Assembly (NCBI RefSeq): GCF_013140855.1
Contig: NZ_JABBPG010000007.1
Location: 124,001-188,000 of the forward strand
Direction of reading: 5' to 3'
Source: Pseudoalteromonas caenipelagi
GTDB taxonomy: Bacteria; Pseudomonadota; Gammaproteobacteria; Enterobacterales; Alteromonadaceae
DNA: 64,000 bases
This document shows positions 19,504 through 27,672 of the stretch, one piece after another (positions within the stretch are counted from its first letter, which is position 1; each line of letters begins with the position of its first letter). The notes beneath the pieces are model-generated. The model searched no databases, was not told where the DNA came from, and worked only from the letters and a program-made list of their open reading frames with translations. A program made the translations under genes and the position numbers.

Positions 19504-19827
19504 ATGAGTAAGATAAAAAATATAATTTGTGGGGTTGGGCTCTCAATTGTGGCGTTAGGTGCAAATGTTGCGAACGCGCAAGATGGTAAAGCATTGTACA
19601 CAGCTAAAATGTGTCAAACTTGCCATGGTCCAGACGGTAAAGCACCTATTATGGCAATGTACCCTAAGCTTGCTGGGCAAAACAAAGAATACCTAGCAGC
19701 GCAGATGAAAGATATTAAATCAGGCGCGCGCAGCAATGGTATGTCGGCGGCAATGAAAGCCATGGTGGCCAATGTATCTGATGCAGAAATTGACGCCATT
19801 GCAGAGTATTTATCGCAAGTTAAATAA
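19504..19827 (+). CDS. Small periplasmic cytochrome c (class I)
   Basis: A 107-residue cytochrome with a signal peptide cleaved after ANA (about residue 25) and one haem-binding motif, C37-Q-T-C40-H41. The distal Met ligand is probably in NGMSAAMKAMV. It resembles cytochrome c5/c553-like electron carriers (COG2863) that shuttle electrons to terminal oxidases. It is monocistronic, with a clear hairpin terminator 18 bases downstream. Confidence 0.9.
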   Translation: MSKIKNIICGVGLSIVALGANVANAQDGKALYTAKMCQTCHGPDGKAPIMAMYPKLAGQNKEYLAAQMKDIKSGARSNGMSAAMKAMVANVSDAEIDAIAEYLSQVK

Positions 19828-19844
19828 CCACATTCGTGAATTTT

Positions 19845-19871
19845 AAAAACCACCGCATGTCGGTGGTTTTT
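19845..19871 (+). terminator. Rho-independent terminator after cytochrome c gene
   Basis: AAAAACCACCG and CGGTGGTTTTT form a perfect 11-bp stem with loop CATGT, 18 bases after the stop codon. The T-rich end continues TATTT. Confidence 0.9.
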
Positions 19872-19942
19872 ATTTGGTTGAACAAATGCCCATAGTCATT
19901 TAGACTTCTATACATCTAATTGGGCTTATCTAAGGACCCTCT

Positions 19943-20710
19943 ATGTTTGAACTACCTAAACTCAACTTAAAAGGCAAAGTGTCTGAGCAAGAATGGCAGC
20001 TACGTGTAGATTTAGCAGCCTGCTATCGCTTAGTTGAGCATATGCGCTGGGGCGATTTAATTTACACGCATATGTCAGCGCGTTTGCCTGGCACAAATCA
20101 GTATTTGGTTAATGCATTTGGTTTAAGCTTTGATGAGGTGACTGCGTCAAATCTAGTTAAAGTCGACTTAGCGGGTAATATTTTGGATGATACGCCATTT
20201 AAGATTAACCCTGCGGGCTTTACCATTCATAGCGCTATTCATGAAGTAAGAGATGATGCGCATTGCGTTATTCACTTACACACCAAAGAAACGGTTGCCG
20301 TAGCCAGTCTAGAGTGCGGTTTATTACCCCTGAGCCAGCATTCTATGTTCTCATTACCCTCTTTGTCTTATCACGGCTACGAAGGCTTGGCGGTGAACGA
20401 CGATGAACGTAAGCGCTTGCAAGACGATTTGGGGTCGACCAATCATATGTTGTTGGTCAACCATGGTGGTTTAACGGTCGGGCCTACGGTGGGCGATGCG
20501 TTTATGCGTTTTTATGACTTACAGCGCGCTTGTGAAATTCAACTGGCTATTCAGTCGTCAGGTCAACAAGCCGTGCCTGTACCGCAGCCCATTATAGATA
20601 ATATTTACAACCAAGCTAACGTTGTTCATAGCGGCAGCACGGGCGGGCAAGTTGCTTGGCCTGCCATGCTCAGAAAGGCATACCGCTTAGACCCAAGTTT
20701 TGCACAATAG
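19943..20710 (+). CDS. Class II aldolase/adducin family protein
   Basis: A 255-residue metal-dependent aldolase-like enzyme. Zinc ligands are visible as H111 and H113 (VIHLHTKE) and H174 (LVNHGGL), with the substrate loop NAFGLSFDEVTASNLVKVD. The N-terminus has EWQLRVDLAACYRLV, typical of the family. Members cleave phosphorylated sugars or decarboxylate hydroxy acids; the substrate here is not evident. It lies 9 bases upstream of an enolase-superfamily gene, suggesting a joint sugar-acid catabolic step such as dehydration followed by aldol cleavage, although no kinase, transporter or regulator is adjacent. Confidence 0.85.
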   Translation: MFELPKLNLKGKVSEQEWQLRVDLAACYRLVEHMRWGDLIYTHMSARLPGTNQYLVNAFGLSFDEVTASNLVKVDLAGNILDDTPFKINPAGFTIHSAIHEVRDDAHCVIHLHTKETVAVASLECGLLPLSQHSMFSLPSLSYHGYEGLAVNDDERKRLQDDLGSTNHMLLVNHGGLTVGPTVGDAFMRFYDLQRACEIQLAIQSSGQQAVPVPQPIIDNIYNQANVVHSGSTGGQVAWPAMLRKAYRLDPSFAQ

Positions 20711-20719
20711 GAATTCATA

Positions 20720-21895
20720 ATGAAAGTTAATCGCGTCGAAGTATTTGATATTCACTGTCCTGATAGACCCGCTTGGACTCCGGTATTTGTTCGTATTCAT
20801 ACCGATGAAGGCATTAGCGGTGTGGGTGAAGCAGGTCTTGCTTATGACCTAGGCCACAGCGCTGCGGCGGCCATGATAAAAGAAATGGCGGAAGCCTTTT
20901 TAATCGGTCATGACCCATTTCAAACTGAGTTGTTGTGGTCGCGCATGTTACGCGAAAGCTTTTGGGGCTTAGGTGGCGGTCCTGTGGTGTATGCGGCCAT
21001 GAGCGCCATTGATACCGCACTGTGGGATATTAAAGGCAAAGCACTTAACTTACCTGTTTATCAATTGCTTGGCGGTAAGGTTAACCCTGAACTAAGAACC
21101 TATGCGTCGCAATTACAGTTTGACTGGGATAGCGAGTTTAAAGCGCTGGTTGAGCCTCAAGAGTATGCAGAAGCGGCGCTTAAAGCCATCGCAGAAGGCT
21201 ACGATGCGGTTAAAGTTGACCCCATACAATACGATAAGTTTGGCAACACCTATTACGACCGCACTAAAATAATCTCGCGCGCAGAGATGAAGCTATACCG
21301 TGCACGTATGCAAGCAATTCGTGAAGCGGTGGGCGATGAAGTCGATATTATTTTTGAGTGCCACAGCTTACCGGGGGCAACCTCAGCCATTCAAATTGGC
21401 GAGATAGCCGAAGAGTTTGACTGCATGTATTACGAAGAGCCGGTGAACTACCTAAACCACTCTTTACATGCCAAAGTGGCCGACAAAGTAGCCGTGCCTA
21501 TTGCTGGTGGTGAGCGTTTATATAACCGTTGGGGTGTACGCCCATACTTAGAAGATCAAAGCATTGATGTATTGCAACCAGATATTGGTTTGTGTGGCGG
21601 TTTTACTGAAACCAAAAAAGTGTGTGATTACGCCGATATTTTTGATGTGCGCATTCAAGCTCACGTGTGCGGTGGCCCCGTTGCAACAGCAGCCTCGCTA
21701 CACCTAGAAACAGCCATTCCAAACTTTTTAATTCATGAACATCACACCTACGCGATTAAAAAGTGGAACCGCGAATTATGTATTCAAGACCCACAACCTA
21801 AAAATGGCGTATTCAAGGTATCGGAAGAGCCAGGCATTGGCATTGAATTAAACGACGAAGTGGTAATGCGCTCACAACGCGTTGAGATCAAATAA
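20720..21895 (+). CDS. Mandelate racemase/muconate lactonizing enzyme family protein (enolase superfamily)
   Basis: A 391-residue (beta/alpha)7-beta barrel enzyme. The N-terminal capping domain ends near residue 120. Mg2+ ligands are likely in IIFECHSL, YYEEPVNY and IAGGERLYNRWG, with the catalytic His in RIQAHVCGGP and a KVDPIQYDK segment on the second barrel strand. The overall pattern is nearest to sugar-acid dehydratases (galactonate/mannonate type). The substrate is unknown. It follows the class II aldolase gene after 9 bases and has an upstream AGGAATTC ribosome-binding site; the two form an operon that ends at the hairpin at 21912. Confidence 0.85.
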   Translation: MKVNRVEVFDIHCPDRPAWTPVFVRIHTDEGISGVGEAGLAYDLGHSAAAAMIKEMAEAFLIGHDPFQTELLWSRMLRESFWGLGGGPVVYAAMSAIDTALWDIKGKALNLPVYQLLGGKVNPELRTYASQLQFDWDSEFKALVEPQEYAEAALKAIAEGYDAVKVDPIQYDKFGNTYYDRTKIISRAEMKLYRARMQAIREAVGDEVDIIFECHSLPGATSAIQIGEIAEEFDCMYYEEPVNYLNHSLHAKVADKVAVPIAGGERLYNRWGVRPYLEDQSIDVLQPDIGLCGGFTETKKVCDYADIFDVRIQAHVCGGPVATAASLHLETAIPNFLIHEHHTYAIKKWNRELCIQDPQPKNGVFKVSEEPGIGIELNDEVVMRSQRVEIK

Positions 21896-21911
21896 CGGAT
21901 AAATTTATGTT

Positions 21912-21937
21912 AGAGGGTTAAGCTGGTTTAGCCCTCT
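21912..21937 (+). terminator. Likely terminator after the enolase-superfamily gene
   Basis: AGAGGGTTAA pairs with TTAGCCCTCT (10 bp, one T:G) around GCTGGT, 16 bases after the stop. The downstream sequence is only moderately T-rich (TGTTACACTTTTTG). Confidence 0.65.
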
Positions 21938-21992
21938 TGTTACACTTTTTGAGCCCTCGGGGAGAAGCCCGTAGCGGTTGTTAAAATTGTTT

Positions 21993-22086
21993 AACTCACC
22001 TTGCGCAAAAGAAACGCAATCACTGCGTCCGCAGTCGTTAACCTTTTGCACCTAATTCACCTTGCGTAAAAAGAATGCATTCACAG
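21993..22086. repeat. Imperfect direct repeat of about 32 bases, two copies
   Basis: Copy 1 (about 21993-22024) and copy 2 (about 22054-22086) share a TTCACCTTGCG-like core followed by purine-rich AAAAGAAnGCA and TCAC. They differ at several positions. The surrounding 21938-22198 has no convincing gene. This may be remnant or regulatory sequence. Confidence 0.5.
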
Positions 22087-22198
22087 TATGTTCTATCGTA
22101 AACTTTATGCATCATCGTTCGAAGACACTGAGGCTTATCGACCTTGCGGTTTTTAAACGTTTAATGGAATCAAAGAATAACAAAATGGATGTATATCA

Positions 22199-22762
22199 AT
22201 GAGTCTTAACGACTTTCTCTATCAACTCGGCTGGATATTTAATGGTTACGAATTAGTCATCGTTTTGTGGTTTATTCTCACGCAATTTCCTAAACACCGC
22301 TGGTCTTTATTTTATGCCAGTCATAAAACATTAAACTCGCTAAAACTGCATGAAATGCATTCTTGTTTTATGAGTGCGGTGGTATTTATGCTATTTCATA
22401 CTTTTGGTGGGGAAGTAGAACAGTACTTACTTTCGCTAGAGTTTGAACAGAACAATCGGATAAAAGTGTTTTATACAGGTGTTATAGCGAATTTGTTTAT
22501 ATGCCAACTTACATTGTATATTTTTCATCGGTTGCGCGGGTGTTTGTTTTCAAAAACAGCACGTGTTTGTATATATATGATTTTTACAATGGAATTGTTT
22601 TTGTTCATGCAGTTAATCGCCAGAGGCTATTTTGACTACCATGAATTAGGAATGGTTTATCGTATTGGCATCTGGATATGTAACATTGTCGCAATTGCTT
22701 CCCTATCTATCTACCCAATCAGGCAAACGCTGGGGTATTTTAAAAAGCGTAATGTAGTTTGA
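22199..22762 (+). CDS. Unrecognised integral membrane protein
   Basis: A 187-residue protein with about five hydrophobic segments (about residues 17-30, 57-70, 89-108, 119-142 and 151-172) and short charged loops. His and Cys residues cluster around KLHEMHSCFMSAVVFMLFHTFGG and IFHRLRGC. I recognise no family. It begins ATGAGTC, with only a weak ribosome-binding site upstream. The gene stands alone in an A+T-rich, gene-poor stretch next to a double-glycine peptide gene. A role in peptide handling is conceivable but unsupported. Confidence 0.65.
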   Translation: MSLNDFLYQLGWIFNGYELVIVLWFILTQFPKHRWSLFYASHKTLNSLKLHEMHSCFMSAVVFMLFHTFGGEVEQYLLSLEFEQNNRIKVFYTGVIANLFICQLTLYIFHRLRGCLFSKTARVCIYMIFTMELFLFMQLIARGYFDYHELGMVYRIGIWICNIVAIASLSIYPIRQTLGYFKKRNVV

Positions 22763-23114
22763 GTCAATTTTAGGTCGGCGTAAGCAGGTGGTTACAAGGC
22801 AACGCCATTGGACGGTTAGGGACTCTTGGCGAGAAGCTCACTGCGTTTGTTGCCGTTACTCTAATTGCCCGATGCGCCTCAGGCTTATCTAATCTACGAT
22901 TCATACCTATCGGCTTATTATCACCTTATGCTGAGCAGGTTACTCGGCTAATTCATCATGCTAGAGAAAGAATATGTAGGCGACTTTCGCCTTACCATCT
23001 ACCTAATTACACATGAATAAAGTTTATGAAAATAATCATTGCTGTTTATTTTTTAATAATATATTGTTTATTTTGTATCCATTAAGTTAAATAAAGTAAA
23101 CAAGGAAAAATAAG
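22763..23114. other. 352-base intergenic region before the small peptide gene
   Basis: No ORF is supported. The last 80 bases become very A+T-rich and must hold the promoter of the small peptide gene; I cannot pick -35/-10 boxes with confidence. A short hairpin (AGGCGA CTT TCGCCT, 22978-22992) is the only clear structure. Confidence 0.5.
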
Positions 23115-23285
23115 ATGAAGATACAATTGAACAAAAAGAATGTAAAAAATTTATCTAAAGGTAAAACCTTACCAGCAAAAATGACGCCACAGATAGGTGG
23201 TGCTGCGCCGCCACCAAGCTACTTTTGTGTAACTGATGTAAGCCGATGTGACGATGGTACTTATGTTACTTTTTACTGTGTGTAA
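23115..23285 (+). CDS. Putative RiPP/bacteriocin-like precursor peptide with double-glycine leader
   Basis: A 56-codon gene with an AAGGAAAAATAAG ribosome-binding site directly before the ATG. The leader (about residues 1-29) starts MKIQLNKKNVKNLS, contains LPAKMTPQ and ends IGG at 27-29, a classical cleavage site for C39-peptidase ABC exporters. The leader resembles 'LNKKxxKNLS' natural-product leaders seen with class I lanthipeptide-like precursors. The 27-residue core begins AAPPPSY, has three cysteines (C38, C45, C55), and is rich in Thr/Ser/Tyr and Asp. No LanB/LanC, radical SAM or C39 exporter gene lies beside it in the window. A very strong terminator follows. Gene reality is well supported; product class and modification are inferred. 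Confidence 0.75.
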   Translation: MKIQLNKKNVKNLSKGKTLPAKMTPQIGGAAPPPSYFCVTDVSRCDDGTYVTFYCV

Positions 23286-23304
23286 TTTTGCAGTGTGAAT
23301 AATT

Positions 23305-23334
23305 AACAAAAAAGGCCGAGAGGCCTTTTTTGTT
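23305..23334 (+). terminator. Strong Rho-independent terminator after the small peptide gene
   Basis: A perfect 13-bp stem, AACAAAAAAGGCC paired with GGCCTTTTTTGTT, closes on a GAGA tetraloop, 19 bases after the peptide stop codon. The stem symmetry would also allow termination from the other strand. Confidence 0.93.
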
Positions 23335-23735
23335 GCTTGCTTTGTCGGTTTAACTGTTTGTATACCGCATTTCTTATATTGCATAAAGTTCTGTGTTAGA
23401 TAGTTAACAATATAAGCTAGCGGCTTTCGAGAATGATTTTTCGTTAATATGAGTCTTATTACAGCTGAAAATGGCATAAGAGATTAAATACGCTCGTGTT
23501 ACATGTATCGCGGACCTTGATAATATCTCCTGTATTATTTGACCCCCTAAATCCACGTAGGTTACTGCCCTCATTTTCCCCCTAGCGCTGTTCACTAAGC
23601 TATTGGTTTAATAGTTGTTAAAACGGCTTCTCTCACCGACGAATTCCTAATACGTTTATGACGTCTAATGTACATAGCTTAATCACATCAAGGTGATATA
23701 TGCTGGGCTAAGCAAAAAAATAAAGGATTAAGGCG
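23335..23735. other. 401-base intergenic region before the SDR gene
   Basis: I see no credible coding sequence, repeat or RNA gene. The last bases (AAAGGATTAAGGCG) provide the SDR ribosome-binding site. Confidence 0.5.
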
Positions 23736-24506
23736 ATGAAGTTAACCGATAACACCATTTTAATTACTGGGGGCAGTCGCGGTATCGGGCTTGAGATAGC
23801 CAAGGCTTTTTTGGCACTTGGTAATAATACCGTGATTATAACGGGTCGTAATGAGCAGCAGTTGCAACAAGTACGCAAAGAACTCAAAGAGGTTATCACC
23901 ATAAAAAGTGATGTCAGCAACATTGACGATATTCGTAACCTTTACAGCGAGGTGGCCAAGCAATATCCAACGCTGAATATATTGATTAATAATGCTGGTG
24001 TGATGAAAAAGGTTAATCTGCAGGCCCGCAGCGATGATCTGCGAGCGCTCACTAAAGAGCTAGATATTAACGTTAAAGGGCCGATTTGGATGGTAGATAC
24101 ATTTTTGCCATTACTTAAGCAAAACCCCAACGCAGCTATCGTTAATGTGTCGTCGGCTTTGGCGTTTGTGCCTATGCCTGTTGCCCCTGTGTATAGTGCC
24201 ACCAAATCAGCGCTGCATTTTTACACTTTGGCTTTACGAGCACAGTTAAAAAACACGGGTATTAAGGTATTTGAATTAGCCCCTCCTGGTACAAAAACCG
24301 AGTTACTTGATGAGTTTAGTGACGCAGATTTACAAGGTAGTAAGCCGATAACGGTGCAAGCACTGGTTGGCGATTTTATGAAGGGGTTGTCAAAAAACAA
24401 CTATGAGATCACACCTGGTCAGGCAAGTTTACTGAAGTTTATGGGGCGCTTTTTTCCTAGCTTGATCTTAAAAGAGATGAGTAAAAGCGTTAAAGACATG
24501 CAGTAA
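23736..24506 (+). CDS. SDR family oxidoreductase (DltE-like)
   Basis: A 256-residue classical short-chain dehydrogenase/reductase. The cofactor motif TGGSRGIG lies at 11-18, NNAG at about 85-88, and the catalytic S140, Y153 and K157 (YSATK). TGRNE after strand 2 (a basic residue) suggests NADP(H) preference. The C-terminal stretch VQALVGDFMKGLSKNNYEITPGQA is typical of the DltE-like subgroup of unknown substrate. It is monocistronic and convergent with the RND operon, with a shared hairpin terminator between them. Confidence 0.87.
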   Translation: MKLTDNTILITGGSRGIGLEIAKAFLALGNNTVIITGRNEQQLQQVRKELKEVITIKSDVSNIDDIRNLYSEVAKQYPTLNILINNAGVMKKVNLQARSDDLRALTKELDINVKGPIWMVDTFLPLLKQNPNAAIVNVSSALAFVPMPVAPVYSATKSALHFYTLALRAQLKNTGIKVFELAPPGTKTELLDEFSDADLQGSKPITVQALVGDFMKGLSKNNYEITPGQASLLKFMGRFFPSLILKEMSKSVKDMQ

Positions 24507-24544
24507 AAAAAGGTCGGGTAAGTTGATTTACCCGACCTTTTTTT
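24505..24544. terminator. Bidirectional terminator between SDR and RND operons
   Basis: A 17-bp perfect stem (AAAAAAAGGTCGGGTAA at 24505-24521 and its complement at 24528-24544) closes on a 6-base loop. T runs follow on both strands, so it can stop transcription from both convergent units. It overlaps the last bases of the SDR stop codon. Confidence 0.93.
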
Positions 24545-24546
24545 AA

Positions 24547-27500
24547 TTATTGCGCTTGGGCTTTTTTGGTTTGATGAGCCTTGGCAAATGAGAACTCCCG
24601 CATAGATATAAACGCTTTTATATCAGAGGAAATAATCAATAGCGTAGGCATTAACACCAAGCAAATTACGGTTGCAAATAATAATCCGTAAGCCAATGAT
24701 ACTGCTGCGGGGATCAAGTATTGCGCTTGCTCTGAAGTTTCATTCAAAAGCGGCAATAATCCCGCAAAGGTGGTGATGGTGGTTAAAAAAATCGCCCTAA
24801 AGCGGTCTAAGCAAGCTTGTCTTACCGCATCCACTTTTGAGTCTAGTTCATGGCAAAGCTGATTGTATCGATTGACGATTAATAAGCTATCGTTCACTAC
24901 GACCCCAGAGAGCGTGAGCATACCCAACCATGAGTAAAGGCTCACACTGAGGCCTAACCACACATGTCCTAATATTGCGCCCACAAGGCCAAAGGGCACC
25001 GAAAACACAATCAATAAAGGCTGGCCGTAGCGTTTTAGCGGAATGGCCAATAGTACGTAAATCAGCGCAATTGCCACGGTAAAGGCAACGCCTAAGCCCT
25101 TGGTTGACTCAACATTTTGCTCAAGTTCACCAGCGCGCTTAAGGCCGGCTCCTGGATACTGAGATTGCACATGGCTTGCAAACACCGACTCTAACTCGCT
25201 ATAGAGCTGCTCTGGTGACAGCACGCTCTTATCAACATCAATTTTTAACGAGCGGGTAAGTTCACCATTAAAGCGCGTTAAGGTGTTATTGACCGTGGTG
25301 GTCTCAACATCGGCCACAGCAGACAATGGAATAGGTTGCCCTTTTTCGTTATAAATATACAGCGAATTGAGATCAGAGCGAGAGTCACGAAGCTGCTGAT
25401 GCAGTGTTAAGTACATTTTTACGCGATGCTCATCACGATAAAAGCGGTCAAGCTCTAATCCGCCGTAGGCTGTTGCCAACTGCTCCGACAGCATGCGGTG
25501 GGTGATACCAAACAGTTGTGCTTCAGGCTTAAGTGTAAAAGTCAGCTGTGGCATAGAGGATAAGTTTTCTTCAAGCACGTTATTCACCCCTTTTTGGCGT
25601 GTTAACCACTGCTTGGTGTAATCACTGATCTCATTAAGCACACTCAGATCAGGATGACTGAGGCGAATATAAGTACCTGCACCTGTGCCTTCTAAAGAGA
25701 CTGTAACCTCCACACTTTGTAGCGCTTCTACATTTAGCAGCTCTTTACGCCATTGGTTGGCTACTTTTTTTAGGTTTATGTCGGCACGTTCGCTACGCTG
25801 TATGGGCTCTGCAAAGACTAAAATATTGCCTTGCTCAAACGTCACCGTCATCGCCTTTTCGATAATGTCGCCGTTTAGCTGGTGTTCTTGCTGGTATTGC
25901 TCATTAATGCGCGCTCTAACCGCTTTAACTTGCGCCTCGGCTTTTTGTAGCAGTGACACCGGTACGTTTTGTTCTAAATTTAGCTCAAGAATGATCAAGT
26001 CACTTGGTACATCAGGGAACATAACGCTGCGGATCGAGCCATTTTGTAAACTGCCTAATATGCCTAGCACCAGTGTAAAAAAGCCAATCAAGCATACGTA
26101 TCGATATCTTAAGCAGGCATCTAAGACTGGGCGGTATAGCTTATGCGCTAATAGTTCAAGTAATTTGCGAGGGTATACCGTCAGTTTTCTAGTGAAAGAC
26201 TTTGCATCGTTGTCAAATTTTAAAGAGCGTAAATGGGCAGGTAGAATAAATTTTGATTCAAGTAGTGAGAACAACAAGGCGATGATCACCACCCATGCAA
26301 AGCCGGCAAATAAACGCCCTGTTTCGGAAGGAAAGCGTGTCATAGGTAACAGTGCCGCAACGGTCGTTAATACTCCAAAAATTGTGGGGATCGCAACACG
26401 CTCGGTGCCTTTGATGGTTGACTCAAGTGATGCACCATGTTTTTCTTTGTAGCTATAAATACTCTCGCCCACCACAACGGCATCATCCACTAAAATACCC
26501 AGCACCAGAATAAAACCAAATGTGGTTACTTCGTTAATGGTGTATTGAAAACCAAGTTCGCCTAGCACAATAAAAGTACCAGCGATTGCTACCGGTAAAC
26601 CCATGGCAACCCAAAAGGCCAAACGCATGTTCAAAAACAACGTTAAAATAATAAAGACCAGAACAAACCCCTGTATCGCATTGTTTTGCAACAGGTCTAA
26701 TCGCTCTTGAACGTAGTTGGCGGCGTTGAACCAAATAGTAATGTCTAAGTTGCTAGGTAGGGTTGCTTTGAGCTCTTCCACGGCGAGTTTTGTTTGCTCG
26801 GAGATCTCCAGCACATCGCTGGTGGCAGACATTTTTACAGCAAAGCCCATGGTTGGCTGATTATTAAACGTTACATTTGAGTCATGTTCGGTAATGTCGT
26901 CTTTAATATCTGCCACATCAGATAAGTAAATAATGTGGCCTTGCTCTGTTACGCTTACCACTAAATCAGAAAGCATTTTTTCAGTTTCAGCAACATGATC
27001 TGAATAGAGTAGATATTTACCATTGGGGGTTTTGAGTACACCGCTTTTTGCACGTACCGATTGCTTGGCTATTGCCTCTGAAATATGGTCAAAACTAAGC
27101 CCATATTGGCGCATTTTGTATGGGTCAATTTGAATATAAACGGCATAAGAATGCGCGCCATATTCTTCTATCTTTTGAATCGCGGGGTAGCTCAGTAGCT
27201 TTTGTTTTACCGCCTCTCCCACTTTAATCATGCTATCAGGGTCGGTGTCGCCATGAAGCTGTACCAGCAAGGCATCAAACACCAGCGTTTCTTGGATGAT
27301 TTGTGGGCGCTCAGCAAGTACAGGCCAATCGTAAATACTATCAATACTTGATTTTACATCCGCCATTAAACGGTTCATGTCATAGTCAAGTTGCTTCACA
27401 ATGGTCACAGTTAGGCTATTTTGTCCAGCAATACTGTTAATCGACTTAATGCCGCTGATCCCCTCTAGGGCTCGGTCAATTTTGTGGCCGATTTCTCGGT

Positions 27501-27672
27501 CAACCTGATCGGCCGTTTTACCTTCATAATAGGTTGAAATAATCAGTTGGTTTGAAGGCAACTTGGGAACAATCTCTTTACGCATGTTGCTGGCGCTGAG
27601 TAGTCCACCCAACAGCAAAAACATCATTAATAAGTTAGAGGCAATCGGATGGCGGATAAACCACTGGATCAT
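24547..27672 (-). CDS. RND efflux transporter permease (HAE1/AcrB-like)
   Basis: A 1041-residue proton-driven inner-membrane efflux pump. The layout is standard: TM1 at about 10-28, a large periplasmic loop, TM2-6 (about 330-480) with the proton-relay GILVDDAVVVGE motif in TM4, a second periplasmic loop, and TM8-12 in the C-terminal part. IAIPLKRYGQPLLIVFSVPFGLVGA and VVNDSLLIVNRYNQ are characteristic of the more distant HAE1-like group than of AcrB itself. The ATG overlaps the stop of the adaptor gene by 4 bases. Exported substrates are unknown. No outer-membrane TolC partner is encoded beside it. Confidence 0.92.
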   Translation of the reverse strand: MIQWFIRHPIASNLLMMFLLLGGLLSASNMRKEIVPKLPSNQLIISTYYEGKTADQVDREIGHKIDRALEGISGIKSINSIAGQNSLTVTIVKQLDYDMNRLMADVKSSIDSIYDWPVLAERPQIIQETLVFDALLVQLHGDTDPDSMIKVGEAVKQKLLSYPAIQKIEEYGAHSYAVYIQIDPYKMRQYGLSFDHISEAIAKQSVRAKSGVLKTPNGKYLLYSDHVAETEKMLSDLVVSVTEQGHIIYLSDVADIKDDITEHDSNVTFNNQPTMGFAVKMSATSDVLEISEQTKLAVEELKATLPSNLDITIWFNAANYVQERLDLLQNNAIQGFVLVFIILTLFLNMRLAFWVAMGLPVAIAGTFIVLGELGFQYTINEVTTFGFILVLGILVDDAVVVGESIYSYKEKHGASLESTIKGTERVAIPTIFGVLTTVAALLPMTRFPSETGRLFAGFAWVVIIALLFSLLESKFILPAHLRSLKFDNDAKSFTRKLTVYPRKLLELLAHKLYRPVLDACLRYRYVCLIGFFTLVLGILGSLQNGSIRSVMFPDVPSDLIILELNLEQNVPVSLLQKAEAQVKAVRARINEQYQQEHQLNGDIIEKAMTVTFEQGNILVFAEPIQRSERADINLKKVANQWRKELLNVEALQSVEVTVSLEGTGAGTYIRLSHPDLSVLNEISDYTKQWLTRQKGVNNVLEENLSSMPQLTFTLKPEAQLFGITHRMLSEQLATAYGGLELDRFYRDEHRVKMYLTLHQQLRDSRSDLNSLYIYNEKGQPIPLSAVADVETTTVNNTLTRFNGELTRSLKIDVDKSVLSPEQLYSELESVFASHVQSQYPGAGLKRAGELEQNVESTKGLGVAFTVAIALIYVLLAIPLKRYGQPLLIVFSVPFGLVGAILGHVWLGLSVSLYSWLGMLTLSGVVVNDSLLIVNRYNQLCHELDSKVDAVRQACLDRFRAIFLTTITTFAGLLPLLNETSEQAQYLIPAAVSLAYGLLFATVICLVLMPTLLIISSDIKAFISMREFSFAKAHQTKKAQAQ

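Noticed and set aside
21993..22086. Direct repeats considered as a CRISPR array or att sites
   Set aside because: Only two imperfect copies, no regular spacers, no cas or integrase genes nearby.
22978..22992. Short AGGCGA/TCGCCT hairpin considered as a terminator or attenuator
   Set aside because: Six-base stem without T run and distant from the genes; frequent by chance.
23169..23477. 102-codon minus-strand frame over the small peptide gene
   Set aside because: Antisense to the peptide gene and its terminator; no start signal and no protein-like features.
25685..26452. 255-codon plus-strand frame antisense to the RND pump
   Set aside because: Long only because of codon bias in the pump gene; Ser/Cys/Lys-rich with no family resemblance.
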